From positions 85,143 through 149,142 of the forward strand of contig JAGYOH010000007.1 of the NCBI GenBank assembly GCA_018399635.1: a stretch of 64,000 nt of DNA, written 5' to 3'. Positions 42,278 through 51,233 of the stretch are shown here, in pieces. The position numbers and the translations under genes are program-made. The first letter of the stretch is position 1. Each line of letters opens with the position of its first letter. The notes beneath the pieces were generated by a model that was given only the letters and a program-made list of their open reading frames with translations, searched no databases and was not told the origin of the DNA. The stretch is from Clostridia bacterium. Its GTDB lineage: Bacteria > Bacillota > Clostridia > Peptostreptococcales > Acidaminobacteraceae.

Positions 42278-43654
42278 ATGTATACCAGGGGAGAATCCAA
42301 GGCAATCAAACAAAAAATACTAGGAATGATTCTGCCCATCACCGGTGAAAACTTTCTGCAGATGTTCGCCGGTACCGTGACCATGGCCTATATGGGACGG
42401 GTGAGTCCCCTGGCCGTGGGGGCGGTGGGCATCGGCAATCTGGTTTTCAGGATTCTCTGGTCTTTTTTCAAGGGGATCGGCGTGGGGGCGGCCGCCTATG
42501 TGGCGAGAAAATTCGGCGCCCGCCGGCACGGGGACATCCAAACGGTGGCCCGGGGAGGCCTCATCTTCGTCCTTATCATGGGGATTCTGATCATGGGAAT
42601 TCTATTCAGAACCGCAGAGGCCATGCTGAGTCTTTTTTCCGAGAATCCGGTGCTTCTTGAAACGGCCTTGGAATTCCTCCAGATCATTGCCCTGAGCCTG
42701 CCCTTTGCCGGAATCACCCTTTTTGTGTCAGGGGTCCTGCAGGGGACGGGGGACGCCAAGACCCCCATGATGATCGTCGGCTTCCTCAATCTGGTGAACG
42801 TGGTGCTGGGATATGTTCTGATTTTCGGCGCGGGAGTTTTTCCACCCCTGGGAATACGGGGGGCCGGCTACGCTTTCTTGATGGCCAATGTCTTTGCGGC
42901 CCTCATGAGCCTCATGGTCCTCAGGAGCTTCCTGAAGGCCCTGGGGACCGCTGGCCCCGGGACAGGGGATGACTCTGCGCTTCAGGCTCTGAGAGCTCTT
43001 CTGAGGTTCGGGATTCCCACCTCCCTGGAAATCACCTTCTGGCTGATTGCTTCAATTTTCGTTTCCCGGGCCATCCTCTTTCACGGGGAACTCGAATATG
43101 CCGCCTACCAGCTGGCCCTGCAGGTGGAATCCTTTTCCTACATGCCCGCCGCGGGAATCGGCATCGCCGCCACCGCCTTCATCGGCCAGGCCCTCGGTGC
43201 CGGGGACGAGGAGCTTTCCCGGGCCTATTTCACGGAAATCAAACGGGTCACCCTCCTCATCACCGCCCTCAGCGCCGGCATGCTCATCGGGGCTCCCGGG
43301 CTGCTCATGCGCCTGATGACGGATGAACCCCTCCTGATTCCCCTGGGAGGGACCTATCTCCTGGTCATGGGCTTCACCCAGTTTCCCCAGAATTTAATGC
43401 TGCTTTATCACGGAGTCTTCAGAGGGGCGGGATATCCCAATCTTCCCCTCTACAACACCATGATCGGCATCTGGCTGGTCCGGGTTCCGGCGGTGCTCTG
43501 GGCCACCTTTGTCATCGAGGCTCCGATTTTGTGGATCTGGCTGATGATCGTCCTGGATCTTCTCGTCCGCTATTTCATCGCCAGGTGGCTTTTTATCAGA
43601 AAGAGGATACTGGCTCCCACCGGGACTCAACCAAAAATTTTTGAAATGGAGTGA
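42278..43654 (+). CDS. MATE family efflux transporter
   Basis: The 458-residue protein has twelve membrane helices in two homologous halves, as in MATE pumps (sodium- or proton-driven export of cationic drugs and metabolites). Segments such as LPITGENFLQMFAGTVTMAYMGRV and PFAGITLFVSGVLQGTGDAKTPM are family typical. The ribosome site is weak (GGGTGAG). The IS element ends about 30 bases upstream and probably disrupts its promoter. It is followed without a gap by a PatB/MalY-type gene, and the stop and next starts interleave. Confidence 0.92.
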   Translation: MYTRGESKAIKQKILGMILPITGENFLQMFAGTVTMAYMGRVSPLAVGAVGIGNLVFRILWSFFKGIGVGAAAYVARKFGARRHGDIQTVARGGLIFVLIMGILIMGILFRTAEAMLSLFSENPVLLETALEFLQIIALSLPFAGITLFVSGVLQGTGDAKTPMMIVGFLNLVNVVLGYVLIFGAGVFPPLGIRGAGYAFLMANVFAALMSLMVLRSFLKALGTAGPGTGDDSALQALRALLRFGIPTSLEITFWLIASIFVSRAILFHGELEYAAYQLALQVESFSYMPAAGIGIAATAFIGQALGAGDEELSRAYFTEIKRVTLLITALSAGMLIGAPGLLMRLMTDEPLLIPLGGTYLLVMGFTQFPQNLMLLYHGVFRGAGYPNLPLYNTMIGIWLVRVPAVLWATFVIEAPILWIWLMIVLDLLVRYFIARWLFIRKRILAPTGTQPKIFEME

Positions 43655-43656
43655 TA

Positions 43657-44847
43657 ATGATGACCGCATCCTTTGACGCAGTAATCGACCGAAGAAACAC
43701 CAACGCGGTGAAGTACGACAAGGCCACCTTGAAAGCCTTTTTCGGCGAGGAGAATCTACAGCCCTTCTGGGTCGCCGACATGGAGTTCAAGGCCCCGGAA
43801 CCCGTTCTCGAAGCCCTGAAAAAAGTCGTGGACCATGGCATTTTCGGCTATTCAGCCCGGCCGGATTCCTATTATCAGGCCATCATCGACTGGACCCGCA
43901 GGCGCTTCGATTATGAAATCGAGAAAGAGTGGATCGCCTATACGCCGGGAATCGTACCCGCGGTGAACTATGTCCTTCAGGCCTTCTGCATGCCCGGAGA
44001 CAAGGTGATCATCCAGCAGCCGGTCTATTACCCCTTTGCCCGATCCATCATCAACAACGGTTGTCAGGTTCTGGACAATCCCCTGCTTTACCAGGAAGGC
44101 CGGTATGAAATCGACTTCGAGGACCTCGAGGAAAAGGCCAAGGATCCCATGACCACCCTCATGATCCTCTGCAGTCCCCACAACCCCGTCTCAAGGGTAT
44201 GGACCAGGGAGGAACTGACCCGGATCGGAGAAATCTGTCTTGAAAACGACGTGATGATTCTGGCGGATGAAATCCACAACGACGTGGTTTTCAGCGGTCA
44301 TCGACACACCTTCTTCGCTTCGATCTCCAAGGCCTTCGAGGCACGCACCATCACCTGCACCGCTCCAAGCAAGACCTTCAATCTGGCCGGAATGCAGGCC
44401 TCCAGCATCATCATCGCCGATGCGAAAATCCGAGAACGCTTCAACCGGGTACTGGAAAGGAACAGCATCGGTTTTCAGAATCCACTGAGCATCGCGGCCA
44501 CGGAGGCGGCCTATCGGGATGGAGAAGCCTGGCTTGAAGCCCTGCTTGAGTATCTTGAGGGCAATATCGCCACCATGAAGGATTATCTGGCCGAGCATCT
44601 GCCCGAGGCCGTTCTGGTGGAACCGGAGGGTACCTATCTGGCCTGGATCGACCTGAGGGCCTATGAAACCGATGGCCGCCTTCTGGAAAAGACCGTGGTC
44701 GAAAAGGGTGGGGTGGCCCTTGACGGCGGCACCTGGTTCGGTCCGTCGGGGGACGGTTTCCTGAGGTTCAATTTCGCCTGTTCCCGGAGCATGCTGCTGG
44801 AAGGACTCGAAGGCATCAAAAAAGGCGTCATGGCGCTCAAAGGGTAA
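43657..44847 (+). CDS. PatB/MalY-type cystathionine beta-lyase/aminotransferase
   Basis: This PLP enzyme (about 396 residues) is of the MalY/PatB type: NLQPFWVADMEFKAPEPVLEAL at the start, PHNPVSRVWTREEL, and the PLP lysine in APSKTFNLAGMQASS. Such enzymes cleave cystathionine or cysteine conjugates to a thiol, pyruvate and ammonia. Several candidate starts (GTG, ATG, ATG) lie at 43651-43660. GGAG in front favours the ATG at 43657. It shares an operon with the MATE gene. Confidence 0.9.
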   Translation: MMTASFDAVIDRRNTNAVKYDKATLKAFFGEENLQPFWVADMEFKAPEPVLEALKKVVDHGIFGYSARPDSYYQAIIDWTRRRFDYEIEKEWIAYTPGIVPAVNYVLQAFCMPGDKVIIQQPVYYPFARSIINNGCQVLDNPLLYQEGRYEIDFEDLEEKAKDPMTTLMILCSPHNPVSRVWTREELTRIGEICLENDVMILADEIHNDVVFSGHRHTFFASISKAFEARTITCTAPSKTFNLAGMQASSIIIADAKIRERFNRVLERNSIGFQNPLSIAATEAAYRDGEAWLEALLEYLEGNIATMKDYLAEHLPEAVLVEPEGTYLAWIDLRAYETDGRLLEKTVVEKGGVALDGGTWFGPSGDGFLRFNFACSRSMLLEGLEGIKKGVMALKG

Positions 44848-44861
44848 GGAGGATGAAGTTC

Positions 44862-45590
44862 ATGAAATATTCAGTAAGCCCCTGGGTATTTGAAAAGATA
44901 CCTGAGGTCAACTTTGGCATCATCGTGGCAAGAGGCCTGAAAAACACCCCTTCAACCGAAGAGGATGAAGGCGCCTTGAGGGCGGGGGAAACACACATCC
45001 GGGAGATGATTCCCCTGGAGGACTTGAAAACCCATCCGAAGGTGAAAATCTATCGGGATGCCCTGAGCCGGGTGGCGATCAATCCCAACAAATTTCAAAA
45101 TTCTGTGGAGGCCATGACCAAGAGGGTGCTCAAGGGGGGCAACCTCCCCTTGATCAACGCCCTGGTGGACCGCTGCAACAGCGTGTCCCTGAAACGGGTG
45201 ATTTCCCTGGGGGGCCATGATTTGAAGGATATCCACGGAGATCTTTCCGTTAGACTCTCCCTGGAGGGTGACCGCTACCTGCCCTTCGGTGAAGAGGCCT
45301 TTGAACCGGTACCCCCGGGAGAACTGGTCTTCATCAGCGGCAATGAAGTGCAGACCCGCCAATGGCTCTGGCGTCAAAGCGAGCTCGGGAAAATGACCCT
45401 GGAGACTACGGATGTGTTTTTTCAACTGGTGGGCTTTGAAGGAGACCATCATGAGGATTTTCTAATGGCCATCAAGGAGGTGGAGGACCTGGTCGTCCAG
45501 CGATTTGGCGGCACCAGCCAGACCTTCCTGGTCAATCGTGAAAAGCCGTCCATCGAATTCCAGGAGGGAGTGCCATGTTCAGACCAATGA
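44862..45590 (+). CDS. B3/4 domain protein
   Basis: The 242-residue protein carries a B3/4 domain (PheT-like, but without the rest of phenylalanyl-tRNA synthetase): IREMIPLEDLKTHPKVKIYRDALSRVAINPNKFQNSVEAM and LPLINALVDRCNSVSLKRVISLGGHD. Free-standing B3/4 proteins are thought to edit or deaminate misacylated amino acids or related compounds, though proof is limited. AAGGAGG nine bases before ATG 44862 fixes the start. It overlaps the next gene by 16 bases. Confidence 0.85.
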   Translation: MKYSVSPWVFEKIPEVNFGIIVARGLKNTPSTEEDEGALRAGETHIREMIPLEDLKTHPKVKIYRDALSRVAINPNKFQNSVEAMTKRVLKGGNLPLINALVDRCNSVSLKRVISLGGHDLKDIHGDLSVRLSLEGDRYLPFGEEAFEPVPPGELVFISGNEVQTRQWLWRQSELGKMTLETTDVFFQLVGFEGDHHEDFLMAIKEVEDLVVQRFGGTSQTFLVNREKPSIEFQEGVPCSDQ

Positions 45591-46042
45591 GACGAAAAGA
45601 CAAGTTGATGGCGGATGAAGAGGTTTCAGACCTGCTCAGGAATCAATCCTACGGCCTTCTCAGTGTCATGGGAGACGGGGGTTATCCCTACGGGGTCCCG
45701 CTGAACTACGTGTACTGGGAGGACAGCATCATCTTTCATTCGGCCTTGGCCGGTCACAAGATCGATGCTCTGGTATCCCATCCCAAGGTTTCCTTCACGG
45801 TGGTGGGAAACCAGCAGGTGCTGCCCGGGGCCCTCAGCACCCGATACGAGAGCGTGGTCGTCTTCGGTGAAGCGAAAATCCTGGAGGGGGAAAAGAAGCG
45901 CCGGGCCCTCTTGGCCCTGGGGGAGTATTTTGCCCCTGAATTCAAGGATATTGTCAGGCGGGCGGTGGCCAAGGAACTGAACATCACCCAGATGATTCAA
46001 ATTGAGATCCACCACATGACAGGGAAAAAAGCAGTGGATTGA
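45575..46042 (+). CDS. Pyridoxamine 5'-phosphate oxidase-like FMN-binding protein (NimA type)
   Basis: This 155-residue split-barrel protein has the NimA/PNPOx-like pattern: MRRKDKLMADEEVSDLLRNQSYGLLSVMGDGGYPYGVPLNYVYW and IIFHSALAGHKIDALVSHPKVSF. Such proteins bind FMN or haem, and nitroimidazole reductases are among them. It overlaps the B3/4 gene and precedes rarA by about 23 bases. No specific substrate can be named. Confidence 0.87.
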   Translation: MFRPMRRKDKLMADEEVSDLLRNQSYGLLSVMGDGGYPYGVPLNYVYWEDSIIFHSALAGHKIDALVSHPKVSFTVVGNQQVLPGALSTRYESVVVFGEAKILEGEKKRRALLALGEYFAPEFKDIVRRAVAKELNITQMIQIEIHHMTGKKAVD

Positions 46043-46065
46043 AAAACGAGGTCAGGAGGAAACGT

Positions 46066-47379
46066 ATGGATCTTATCGACAGGGTGGGGGAAAAGTACCT
46101 TGAAAATCTCAAGCCCTTGAGTGATCGAATGAAACCGAAAGTTCTTGAAGAGGTCCTTGGCCAGAACCATATTCTGGGTGAGGGAAAAATGCTCAGAAGA
46201 AGCATCGAGGCGGACCGGCTCTCATCCATGATTTTTCATGGTCCTCCGGGAACGGGGAAGACCTCCGTCGCCCAGTTGATTTCAAAAATGACCCACAGTC
46301 ATTTCATCACCATCAATGCGGTGAATTCCGGCATCAAGGAAATCAAGGAAATGGTGGGAAGGGCCAAGGAAATGCTGGATTTTCACCAGGTCAGAACCAT
46401 TGTCTTCATCGATGAAATCCACCGCTTCAACAAGATCCAGCAGGACGCCCTCCTGCCCTACGTGGAAAAAGGGGTGGTGGTCCTGATTGGAGCCACCACT
46501 GAAAACCCCTATTTCGAGGTCAATCCGGCCCTCCTGTCCCGGTGTCTGGTTTTCGAGCTGATGCCCCTTCCCGAAGAAGACATCGTACAAATTCTAAGGC
46601 ATGCCATTACGGCAGACCCGGTTTTGAAAGAGCAGGCTATCGAGGTCACCGACGAGGCCTTGTCTTTTCTGGCGAACCGTTCCTCTGGAGATGCCCGCAG
46701 GGCCCTGAACGGCCTGGAACTGGGAATCCTGACCACCCGGGCCGTGGAGGGGGTCATCACCATCGATGAGGAAATCGCCGCTGAGTGCATTCAAAAAAAA
46801 GTCCTCCACTATGATAAAAAAGGGGACAACCACTACGACGTGATTTCTGCTTTCATCAAGAGCATGCGGGGTTCGGATCCCGATGCCACCCTCCATTACC
46901 TCGCCCGGATGATTGCCGCCGGCGAGGATCCCAAATTCATTGCCAGGCGCATCATCATTGCCGCCAGCGAAGATGTGGGCCTGGCCAATCCCAAGGCCTT
47001 GGAAGTGGCGGTGGCCGCCTTTTCGGCGGTGAATTTCGTAGGCATGCCCGAGGGGAGGATCATCCTCGCCGAGGCCGCCCTCTACAACGCCCTGAGTCTC
47101 AAGTCAAACAGCGCCTATCTGGGAATCAACCGGGCTCTGAAGGATCTGGAAAGCCGGCAGGGCAGAGTGCCTCCCCACCTCGCCGACGCCACGAAAAAGG
47201 GCTTCAAAAAAACTCCGGAGCCCTATCTGTACCCTCACGACTATCCCCTGGCTTATGTGAAGCAGGATTATCTGCCGGAGGATTTGAGACAAAGGGTCTA
47301 CTATGAAGGCAAAAAGCTCGGTGAGGAAAAAAGACTCAACGATTTTATGGAGAAGGTCAAGGCCTATGAAGACCTATGA
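46066..47379 (+). CDS. rarA: Replication-associated recombination protein A (RarA/MgsA)
   Basis: The 437-residue AAA+ ATPase works at stalled forks with single-strand binding protein. Walker A is FHGPPGTGKTSVAQLI, Walker B is VFIDEIHRFNKIQQD, the sensor segment is LIGATTENPYFEVNPALLSR, and the MgsA C-terminal domain has RMIAAGEDPKFIARRIIIAASEDVGLA. The ATG at 46066 with AGGAGG upstream is preferred to a TTG at 46039. The gene is followed by a hairpin shared with the convergent ilvE. Confidence 0.95.
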   Translation: MDLIDRVGEKYLENLKPLSDRMKPKVLEEVLGQNHILGEGKMLRRSIEADRLSSMIFHGPPGTGKTSVAQLISKMTHSHFITINAVNSGIKEIKEMVGRAKEMLDFHQVRTIVFIDEIHRFNKIQQDALLPYVEKGVVVLIGATTENPYFEVNPALLSRCLVFELMPLPEEDIVQILRHAITADPVLKEQAIEVTDEALSFLANRSSGDARRALNGLELGILTTRAVEGVITIDEEIAAECIQKKVLHYDKKGDNHYDVISAFIKSMRGSDPDATLHYLARMIAAGEDPKFIARRIIIAASEDVGLANPKALEVAVAAFSAVNFVGMPEGRIILAEAALYNALSLKSNSAYLGINRALKDLESRQGRVPPHLADATKKGFKKTPEPYLYPHDYPLAYVKQDYLPEDLRQRVYYEGKKLGEEKRLNDFMEKVKAYEDL

Positions 47380-47386
47380 CGGACAG

Positions 47387-47421
47387 AAAAAAAAGATCCG
47401 AAGGGGACTACCCTTCGGATC
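47387..47421 (-). terminator. Intrinsic terminator of ilvE
   Basis: GATCCGAAGGG and CCCTTCGGATC pair over 11 bases with a short loop. On the minus strand eight T residues follow. On the plus strand there is no T run, so it acts for ilvE rather than rarA. Confidence 0.88.
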
Positions 47422-47426
47422 TTCAG

Positions 47427-48449
47427 CTACTTGACCTTGAAAATCCAGCCCTCAGGGGCTTCGATTTCACCGAATTGCATGCCGGTCAAGGTATCGTAAA
47501 GCTTTTTGGTGACAGGACCCACCTCGGTTTCAGAGTGGAAAACATGAAGCTGGTCCTTGTAGGAGATGCCGCCGATGGGCGTAATCACCGCTGCGGTGCC
47601 ACAGGCGCCGGCTTCCTTGAATCGATCGAGATCATCGATCATGACGTCTTCTTCGGAAACCTTCATACCGAGTGCCTTCTCAGCAAGATGAATCAGGGAG
47701 AATTTGGTGATGCTGGGGAGGATGGACGGCGAGGTCGGGGTGACGAAAACATCGTCCTTGGTGATGCCGAAGAAGTTGGCGGCTCCCACTTCCTCGATTT
47801 TGGTGTGGGTCAGAGGATCAAGATAAATGGCATCCGCAAAGCCGTGGTCGACGGCTTCCTGGTGGGAAAGCAGGCTGGCGGCGTAATTGCCGCCGACCTT
47901 GGCGGCTCCGGTACCGTAGGGTGCAGCCCGGTCAAACTTGGACACCTCGAAGTTCACGGGGCTCAAACCGCCCTTGAAGTAGGGGCCCACCGGCAGGCAG
48001 AATACACCGAAGAGATACTTGGGTGCCGGCTTGACGCCGATGTTGTTGCCGATGCCGATGAGATAGGGTCTGAGATAAAGGGTCGCTCCGGTGCCGTAGG
48101 GGGGGACGTAATCTTCATTGGCCTTGACCACCTGCATCACGGCATCGATGAATTTGTCCACGGGAACCTCGGGCATCAGAATTCTTTTGGCACTCTCGGC
48201 CATGCGCTTGGCGTTTTCGTCGACCCGGAACAGCTGGATGGAACCATCCTCGGTGCGATAAGCCTTGAGGCCCTCAAAGCATTGCTGACCGTAATGAATG
48301 GCAGTGGAAGCCTGGGAGATTTTGATTTCATCATCCTCGACCAGCTGTCCTTCATCCCAACTCCCGTTTTCCCAGTAGGAGATGTAGCTATAGTCAGTTT
48401 TCATGTAATCAAATCCCAATTTGCTCCAATCGATTGAAACTTTACTCAT
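47427..48449 (-). CDS. ilvE: Branched-chain amino-acid aminotransferase
   Basis: The 340-residue enzyme transfers amino groups between glutamate and the keto acids of leucine, isoleucine and valine. Type II BCAT features: PYFKGGLSPVNFEV, PYGTGAAKVGGNYAASLLS (with the PLP lysine) and EEVGAANFFGI. The promoter has TATAAT on the minus strand at 48483-48478 with a weaker -35. A terminator is directly downstream. Leucine and valine charging genes in this window share the amino acids it makes. Confidence 0.95.
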   Translation of the reverse strand: MSKVSIDWSKLGFDYMKTDYSYISYWENGSWDEGQLVEDDEIKISQASTAIHYGQQCFEGLKAYRTEDGSIQLFRVDENAKRMAESAKRILMPEVPVDKFIDAVMQVVKANEDYVPPYGTGATLYLRPYLIGIGNNIGVKPAPKYLFGVFCLPVGPYFKGGLSPVNFEVSKFDRAAPYGTGAAKVGGNYAASLLSHQEAVDHGFADAIYLDPLTHTKIEEVGAANFFGITKDDVFVTPTSPSILPSITKFSLIHLAEKALGMKVSEEDVMIDDLDRFKEAGACGTAAVITPIGGISYKDQLHVFHSETEVGPVTKKLYDTLTGMQFGEIEAPEGWIFKVK

Positions 48450-48477
48450 AAGACGCCACCTTCCTTTGTTTTATACA

Positions 48478-48506
48478 ATTATATCACTCTTGAGCTGAAT
48501 TGAAAA
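48478..48506 (-). promoter_or_regulatory. Promoter of ilvE
   Basis: On the minus strand a perfect -10 TATAAT (48483-48478) has a TTTTCA element 17 bases upstream. It lies about 30 bases before the ilvE start. Confidence 0.55.
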
Positions 48507-48540
48507 AAATAAAAATATTCAAAATATTTCAATGGCAAGG

Positions 48541-48546
48541 TATAAT
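48541..48546 (+). promoter_or_regulatory. -10 element of the GNAT-like gene
   Basis: A perfect TATAAT lies 33 bases before the ATG at 48574. TTCAAA, 18 bases upstream, is a weak -35. AAGGAGG precedes the start codon. Confidence 0.55.
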
Positions 48547-48573
48547 GAAACTGACCGGCTAAGGAGGATATCT

Positions 48574-49689
48574 ATGAAGATCATCGAGGTGAAGAGCAAA
48601 AAGGACATGAAGGAATTTGTCAGATTTCCCTACCGACTCTACCATGAGGATCCCCGCTACGTTCCCGGGATCATGAAGGATGACTTCGATAATTTCAATC
48701 CCCGAAGGAATCCCGCCTTCGGATTCTGCGAGGCCAGGCTCTTTCTGGCCCTTGAAGGAGACCGGGTGGTGGGGCGCATCGCCGGAATCATCAATTACAA
48801 GGCCATTGAGAAATTCAAGGACCAGCGAGGCCGATTCGGCTATATCGACGCGATTGATGACTTCGAGGTCTTCAAGGCCCTGGTCGGTGCGGTGGAGCAG
48901 TATCTCGGATCCAAAGGCATCAAAATCGTCCAGGGGCCCCTGGGATTCACGGATCTCGATGAAGAGGGGATGCTCACCGAGGGATTCAACGAAACCGGCA
49001 CCATGACCACCCTGTACAATCATCCTTATTATCCTGAATACATACAAAGACTGGGCTACCGCCTTGATGTGACCTGGTATGAATATGAAGTGGCCATCCC
49101 GGACACCCTGGATCCAAGACTCAGCGCCCTCAGTGAAAATCTGAAAAAGAAGTACCATCTGAAGGTGCTTGAGGCGAAGTCCGCCAAGGATTTCCTGCCC
49201 CATATTGAAGATATTTTCAAACTGATCAACGTCTGCTACAGGGATCTGTACAACATCACTGAAATCACCGAGGACCAGATGGTCTATTACAAAAATAAAT
49301 TTTTCTCCCTGGTTCAACCGGATTTCATCCGGCTGATACTCGATGAGGAGGACCGGCTGATGGCCTTCGGCATCGGTTTTCCCTCCCTGGTGAAACCCCT
49401 TCAAAGAAACCGGGGACACCTCTTTCCCTTCGGATTTTTCAGGATACTGAGGGCCTTCAAAGTCAATGACCGGGTGGAACTGGCCCTGATCGCCGTCGAT
49501 CCAGGGCTCCAGGGGAAGGGGATTCCGGCCATTCTCTTTACAGAGTTCATGAAGGCCTTCCTCAAGAACGGGATCCGGTACGGGGATCTCAACCCCCAGC
49601 TTGAGGACAACCACAAGGTGAGGAATCACTGGAACAAGTTCCCCCACCGGCAGCATAAAAAAAGAGCCAGCTTCAAAAAACTGCTTTGA
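48574..49689 (+). CDS. GNAT-like N-acetyltransferase family protein
   Basis: The 371-residue protein looks like two acetyltransferase-like halves. The C-terminal part contains ELALIAVDPGLQGKGIPAILFTEFMKAF, which resembles the acetyl-CoA motif A of GNAT enzymes. The N-terminal half begins VKSKKDMKEFVRFPYRLYHEDPRYVPG, seen in uncharacterised clostridial proteins. The substrate is unknown. The ATG at 48574 has AAGGAGG six bases ahead. The hairpin of the next terminator overlaps its last codons. Confidence 0.8.
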   Translation: MKIIEVKSKKDMKEFVRFPYRLYHEDPRYVPGIMKDDFDNFNPRRNPAFGFCEARLFLALEGDRVVGRIAGIINYKAIEKFKDQRGRFGYIDAIDDFEVFKALVGAVEQYLGSKGIKIVQGPLGFTDLDEEGMLTEGFNETGTMTTLYNHPYYPEYIQRLGYRLDVTWYEYEVAIPDTLDPRLSALSENLKKKYHLKVLEAKSAKDFLPHIEDIFKLINVCYRDLYNITEITEDQMVYYKNKFFSLVQPDFIRLILDEEDRLMAFGIGFPSLVKPLQRNRGHLFPFGFFRILRAFKVNDRVELALIAVDPGLQGKGIPAILFTEFMKAFLKNGIRYGDLNPQLEDNHKVRNHWNKFPHRQHKKRASFKKLL

Positions 49690-49704
49690 CCGGGCAGTTT
49701 TTTT
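49675..49704 (+). terminator. Intrinsic terminator of the GNAT-like gene
   Basis: AAAAAACTGC and GCAGTTTTTT pair across a nine-base loop, with seven T residues at the end. The upper stem is AT-rich, so it may be moderately strong. Confidence 0.72.
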
Positions 49705-49716
49705 AATTTAAATAGG

Positions 49717-49781
49717 TTGACAGGGCAGGGGGGCTTCCCCTATACTAAGTGCATATAAACTATATACACATTGCATATAGT
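49717..49781 (+). promoter_or_regulatory. Promoter and probable PadR operator
   Basis: TTGACA (49717-49722) and TATACT (49741-49746) are 18 bases apart. Right after the start region come two TGCATATA-type repeats and an inverted repeat CTATAT/ATATAG with a nine-base spacer (about 49760-49780). PadR proteins bind such AT-rich dyads, so this gene is likely to be autoregulated. Confidence 0.7.
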
Positions 49782-49794
49782 GGAGGTGAATCGG

Positions 49795-50178
49795 ATGGAC
49801 CAGCAGGGCGTGTTCTGCAAGGTGAAGCATCACAAAACTGAAAAATTTCTTGAAGTAGCCATTCTGCTGGTTCTCTACGAAGGGGAAAACTACGGCTACG
49901 GCATCACGGAAGCCCTGGCCAGGATGGGCTATGAGACGGAGACCTTCAATACCAGCACCCTCTACCGGAGCCTTAGAAGAATGGAAAGGGAAGGCTTTGT
50001 CAGCTCCTGCTGGCAGGAATCAGACCACGGTCCGAGAAAACGGGTCTACCGCGTCAATGATGCGGGAATCATTGAACTGGAAAATTGGATCAGGGTCCTG
50101 GACAGAAGAAGAAAAATGATTGACGGCGTGGTGGACCGGTTCAAGGCCATCCAAAAAACACAGAAAGCAGGGGAATGA
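49795..50178 (+). CDS. PadR-family transcriptional regulator
   Basis: The 127-residue winged-helix protein has the PadR core: LEVAILLVLYEGENYGYGITEALARMG, NTSTLYRSLRRMEREGFVSS, RVYRVNDAGIIELENWI, with a short C-terminal helix. It starts at ATG 49795 with GGAGGTG upstream. It is one base upstream of two permease genes, so it probably represses this operon in response to a transported or toxic compound. Confidence 0.9.
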   Translation: MDQQGVFCKVKHHKTEKFLEVAILLVLYEGENYGYGITEALARMGYETETFNTSTLYRSLRRMEREGFVSSCWQESDHGPRKRVYRVNDAGIIELENWIRVLDRRRKMIDGVVDRFKAIQKTQKAGE

Positions 50179-50179
50179 C

Positions 50180-50662
50180 ATGTCAACGGTGATCGTAATC
50201 TACACCCTGGTGCTGACGGCACTGGCGGCTTCGTTTTTCAAAAGTCCGCAAAAAACAAAAAAGGCCTTCAAGGTGGCCAAAAAAGCCCTGGTCAAGTCAC
50301 TGCCGAGCCTGCTCCTGGTGATCGGCATCGTGGGGCTGACCCTGGGCATCCTTTCCCCGGGGATGATTGAAAGACTCCTTGGCCAGGAGGCGGGTTTTTT
50401 CGCAACGATTCTGGCCGCCGTCGTCGGCGCGATTACTTTGATTCCCTCGATCGTGGCCTTTCCAATGGCGGGATCTCTTCTCAGATCCGGAGCCACGGTG
50501 ATGACCATCACCGCCTTCATCACCACCCTGGTCATGGTGGGGGTCGTCACCTTCCCCCTCGAATCGAAGGTCTTCGGCAGGCAGTTCGCCCTGCTGCGCA
50601 ACGGCCTGAGTTTTCTAGGGGCCTTGGTCATCGCGGTCATCATGGGAGGGATTTTATCATGA
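50180..50662 (+). CDS. Half-size permease (YraQ/DUF318-type), first gene
   Basis: The 160-residue membrane protein has about four to five helices with the motif PSIVAFPMAGSLLRSGATVMT, which resembles the permease-family DUF318 (YraQ). The second gene carries a matching segment, AASLLRKGASIHNM, so the two are homologous halves of one pump or channel. It starts immediately after padR and overlaps the next gene by four bases. Substrate unknown; a metal or organic ion is possible. Confidence 0.82.
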   Translation: MSTVIVIYTLVLTALAASFFKSPQKTKKAFKVAKKALVKSLPSLLLVIGIVGLTLGILSPGMIERLLGQEAGFFATILAAVVGAITLIPSIVAFPMAGSLLRSGATVMTITAFITTLVMVGVVTFPLESKVFGRQFALLRNGLSFLGALVIAVIMGGILS

Positions 50663-51189
50663 AGGCTTTCAGAGCACCCCTCCTGGTCCTGGTCCTTTAC
50701 GGCATTCTCTTTTTCACCCTCCCCCAACTGGCGATGGATTCAGGGATCATTGCGGCTCAGTATTTCAAGGAAATGGCCCTCATCATGCCCCCGGTTTTCC
50801 TGCTGATGGGACTCTCCGAGGTGTGGATTCCCAAAAATGCGATTCAGAAGTGGCTGGGCAAGGATGCCGGGGTCAAGGGAACCGCCTTCGCCCTGGTCTT
50901 CGGCACCCTGCCCACGGGGCCCCTGTATATCGCCTTTCCCCTTGCGGCATCCCTTCTGCGCAAGGGGGCGAGCATCCACAACATGGTGGTCTTCCTGGGG
51001 GCCTGGGCGGCCCTCAAGATTCCCCAGCTGCTGGTTGAGACCGAATTTCTGGGACCTGAATTCACGGCTCTGCGCTTTGTGACCACCCTGGGAGTCCTGC
51101 TCCTGATGGGGGTCGTCATGGAATTTTTCCTGAAAAAGGATCAAAACCCGGCCTGGATGCAGGAAGTCGAGATTCCCATGAAAAAATAA
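50659..51189 (+). CDS. Half-size permease (YraQ/DUF318-type), second gene
   Basis: The 176-residue partner has about five membrane helices, including the motif TLPTGPLYIAFPLAASLLRKGASI. It starts behind GGAGGG and overlaps the first half by four bases, so an equal amount of both subunits is made. A C-terminal hydrophilic tail follows the last helix. It ends before a hairpin that serves the convergent serA. The split into two genes distinguishes it from the usual single-chain permease. Confidence 0.82.
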   Translation: MKAFRAPLLVLVLYGILFFTLPQLAMDSGIIAAQYFKEMALIMPPVFLLMGLSEVWIPKNAIQKWLGKDAGVKGTAFALVFGTLPTGPLYIAFPLAASLLRKGASIHNMVVFLGAWAALKIPQLLVETEFLGPEFTALRFVTTLGVLLLMGVVMEFFLKKDQNPAWMQEVEIPMKK

Positions 51190-51194
51190 AGAAA

Positions 51195-51232
51195 AGGGGT
51201 GGTGCTTCTGTTGAAGCGCCACCCTTTGGATT
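51195..51232 (-). terminator. Hairpin terminator of serA (possibly bidirectional)
   Basis: Minus strand: AAGGGTGG-C-GCTTC paired with GAAGC-A-CCACCCC across AACA, followed by a T-rich stretch. The plus strand has only a short T run. Confidence 0.78.
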
Positions 51233-51233
51233 G

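Noticed and set aside
47376..48437. 353-residue plus-strand open frame opposite ilvE
   Set aside because: It overlaps the ilvE terminator and code on the other strand and is rich in residues typical of antisense frames.
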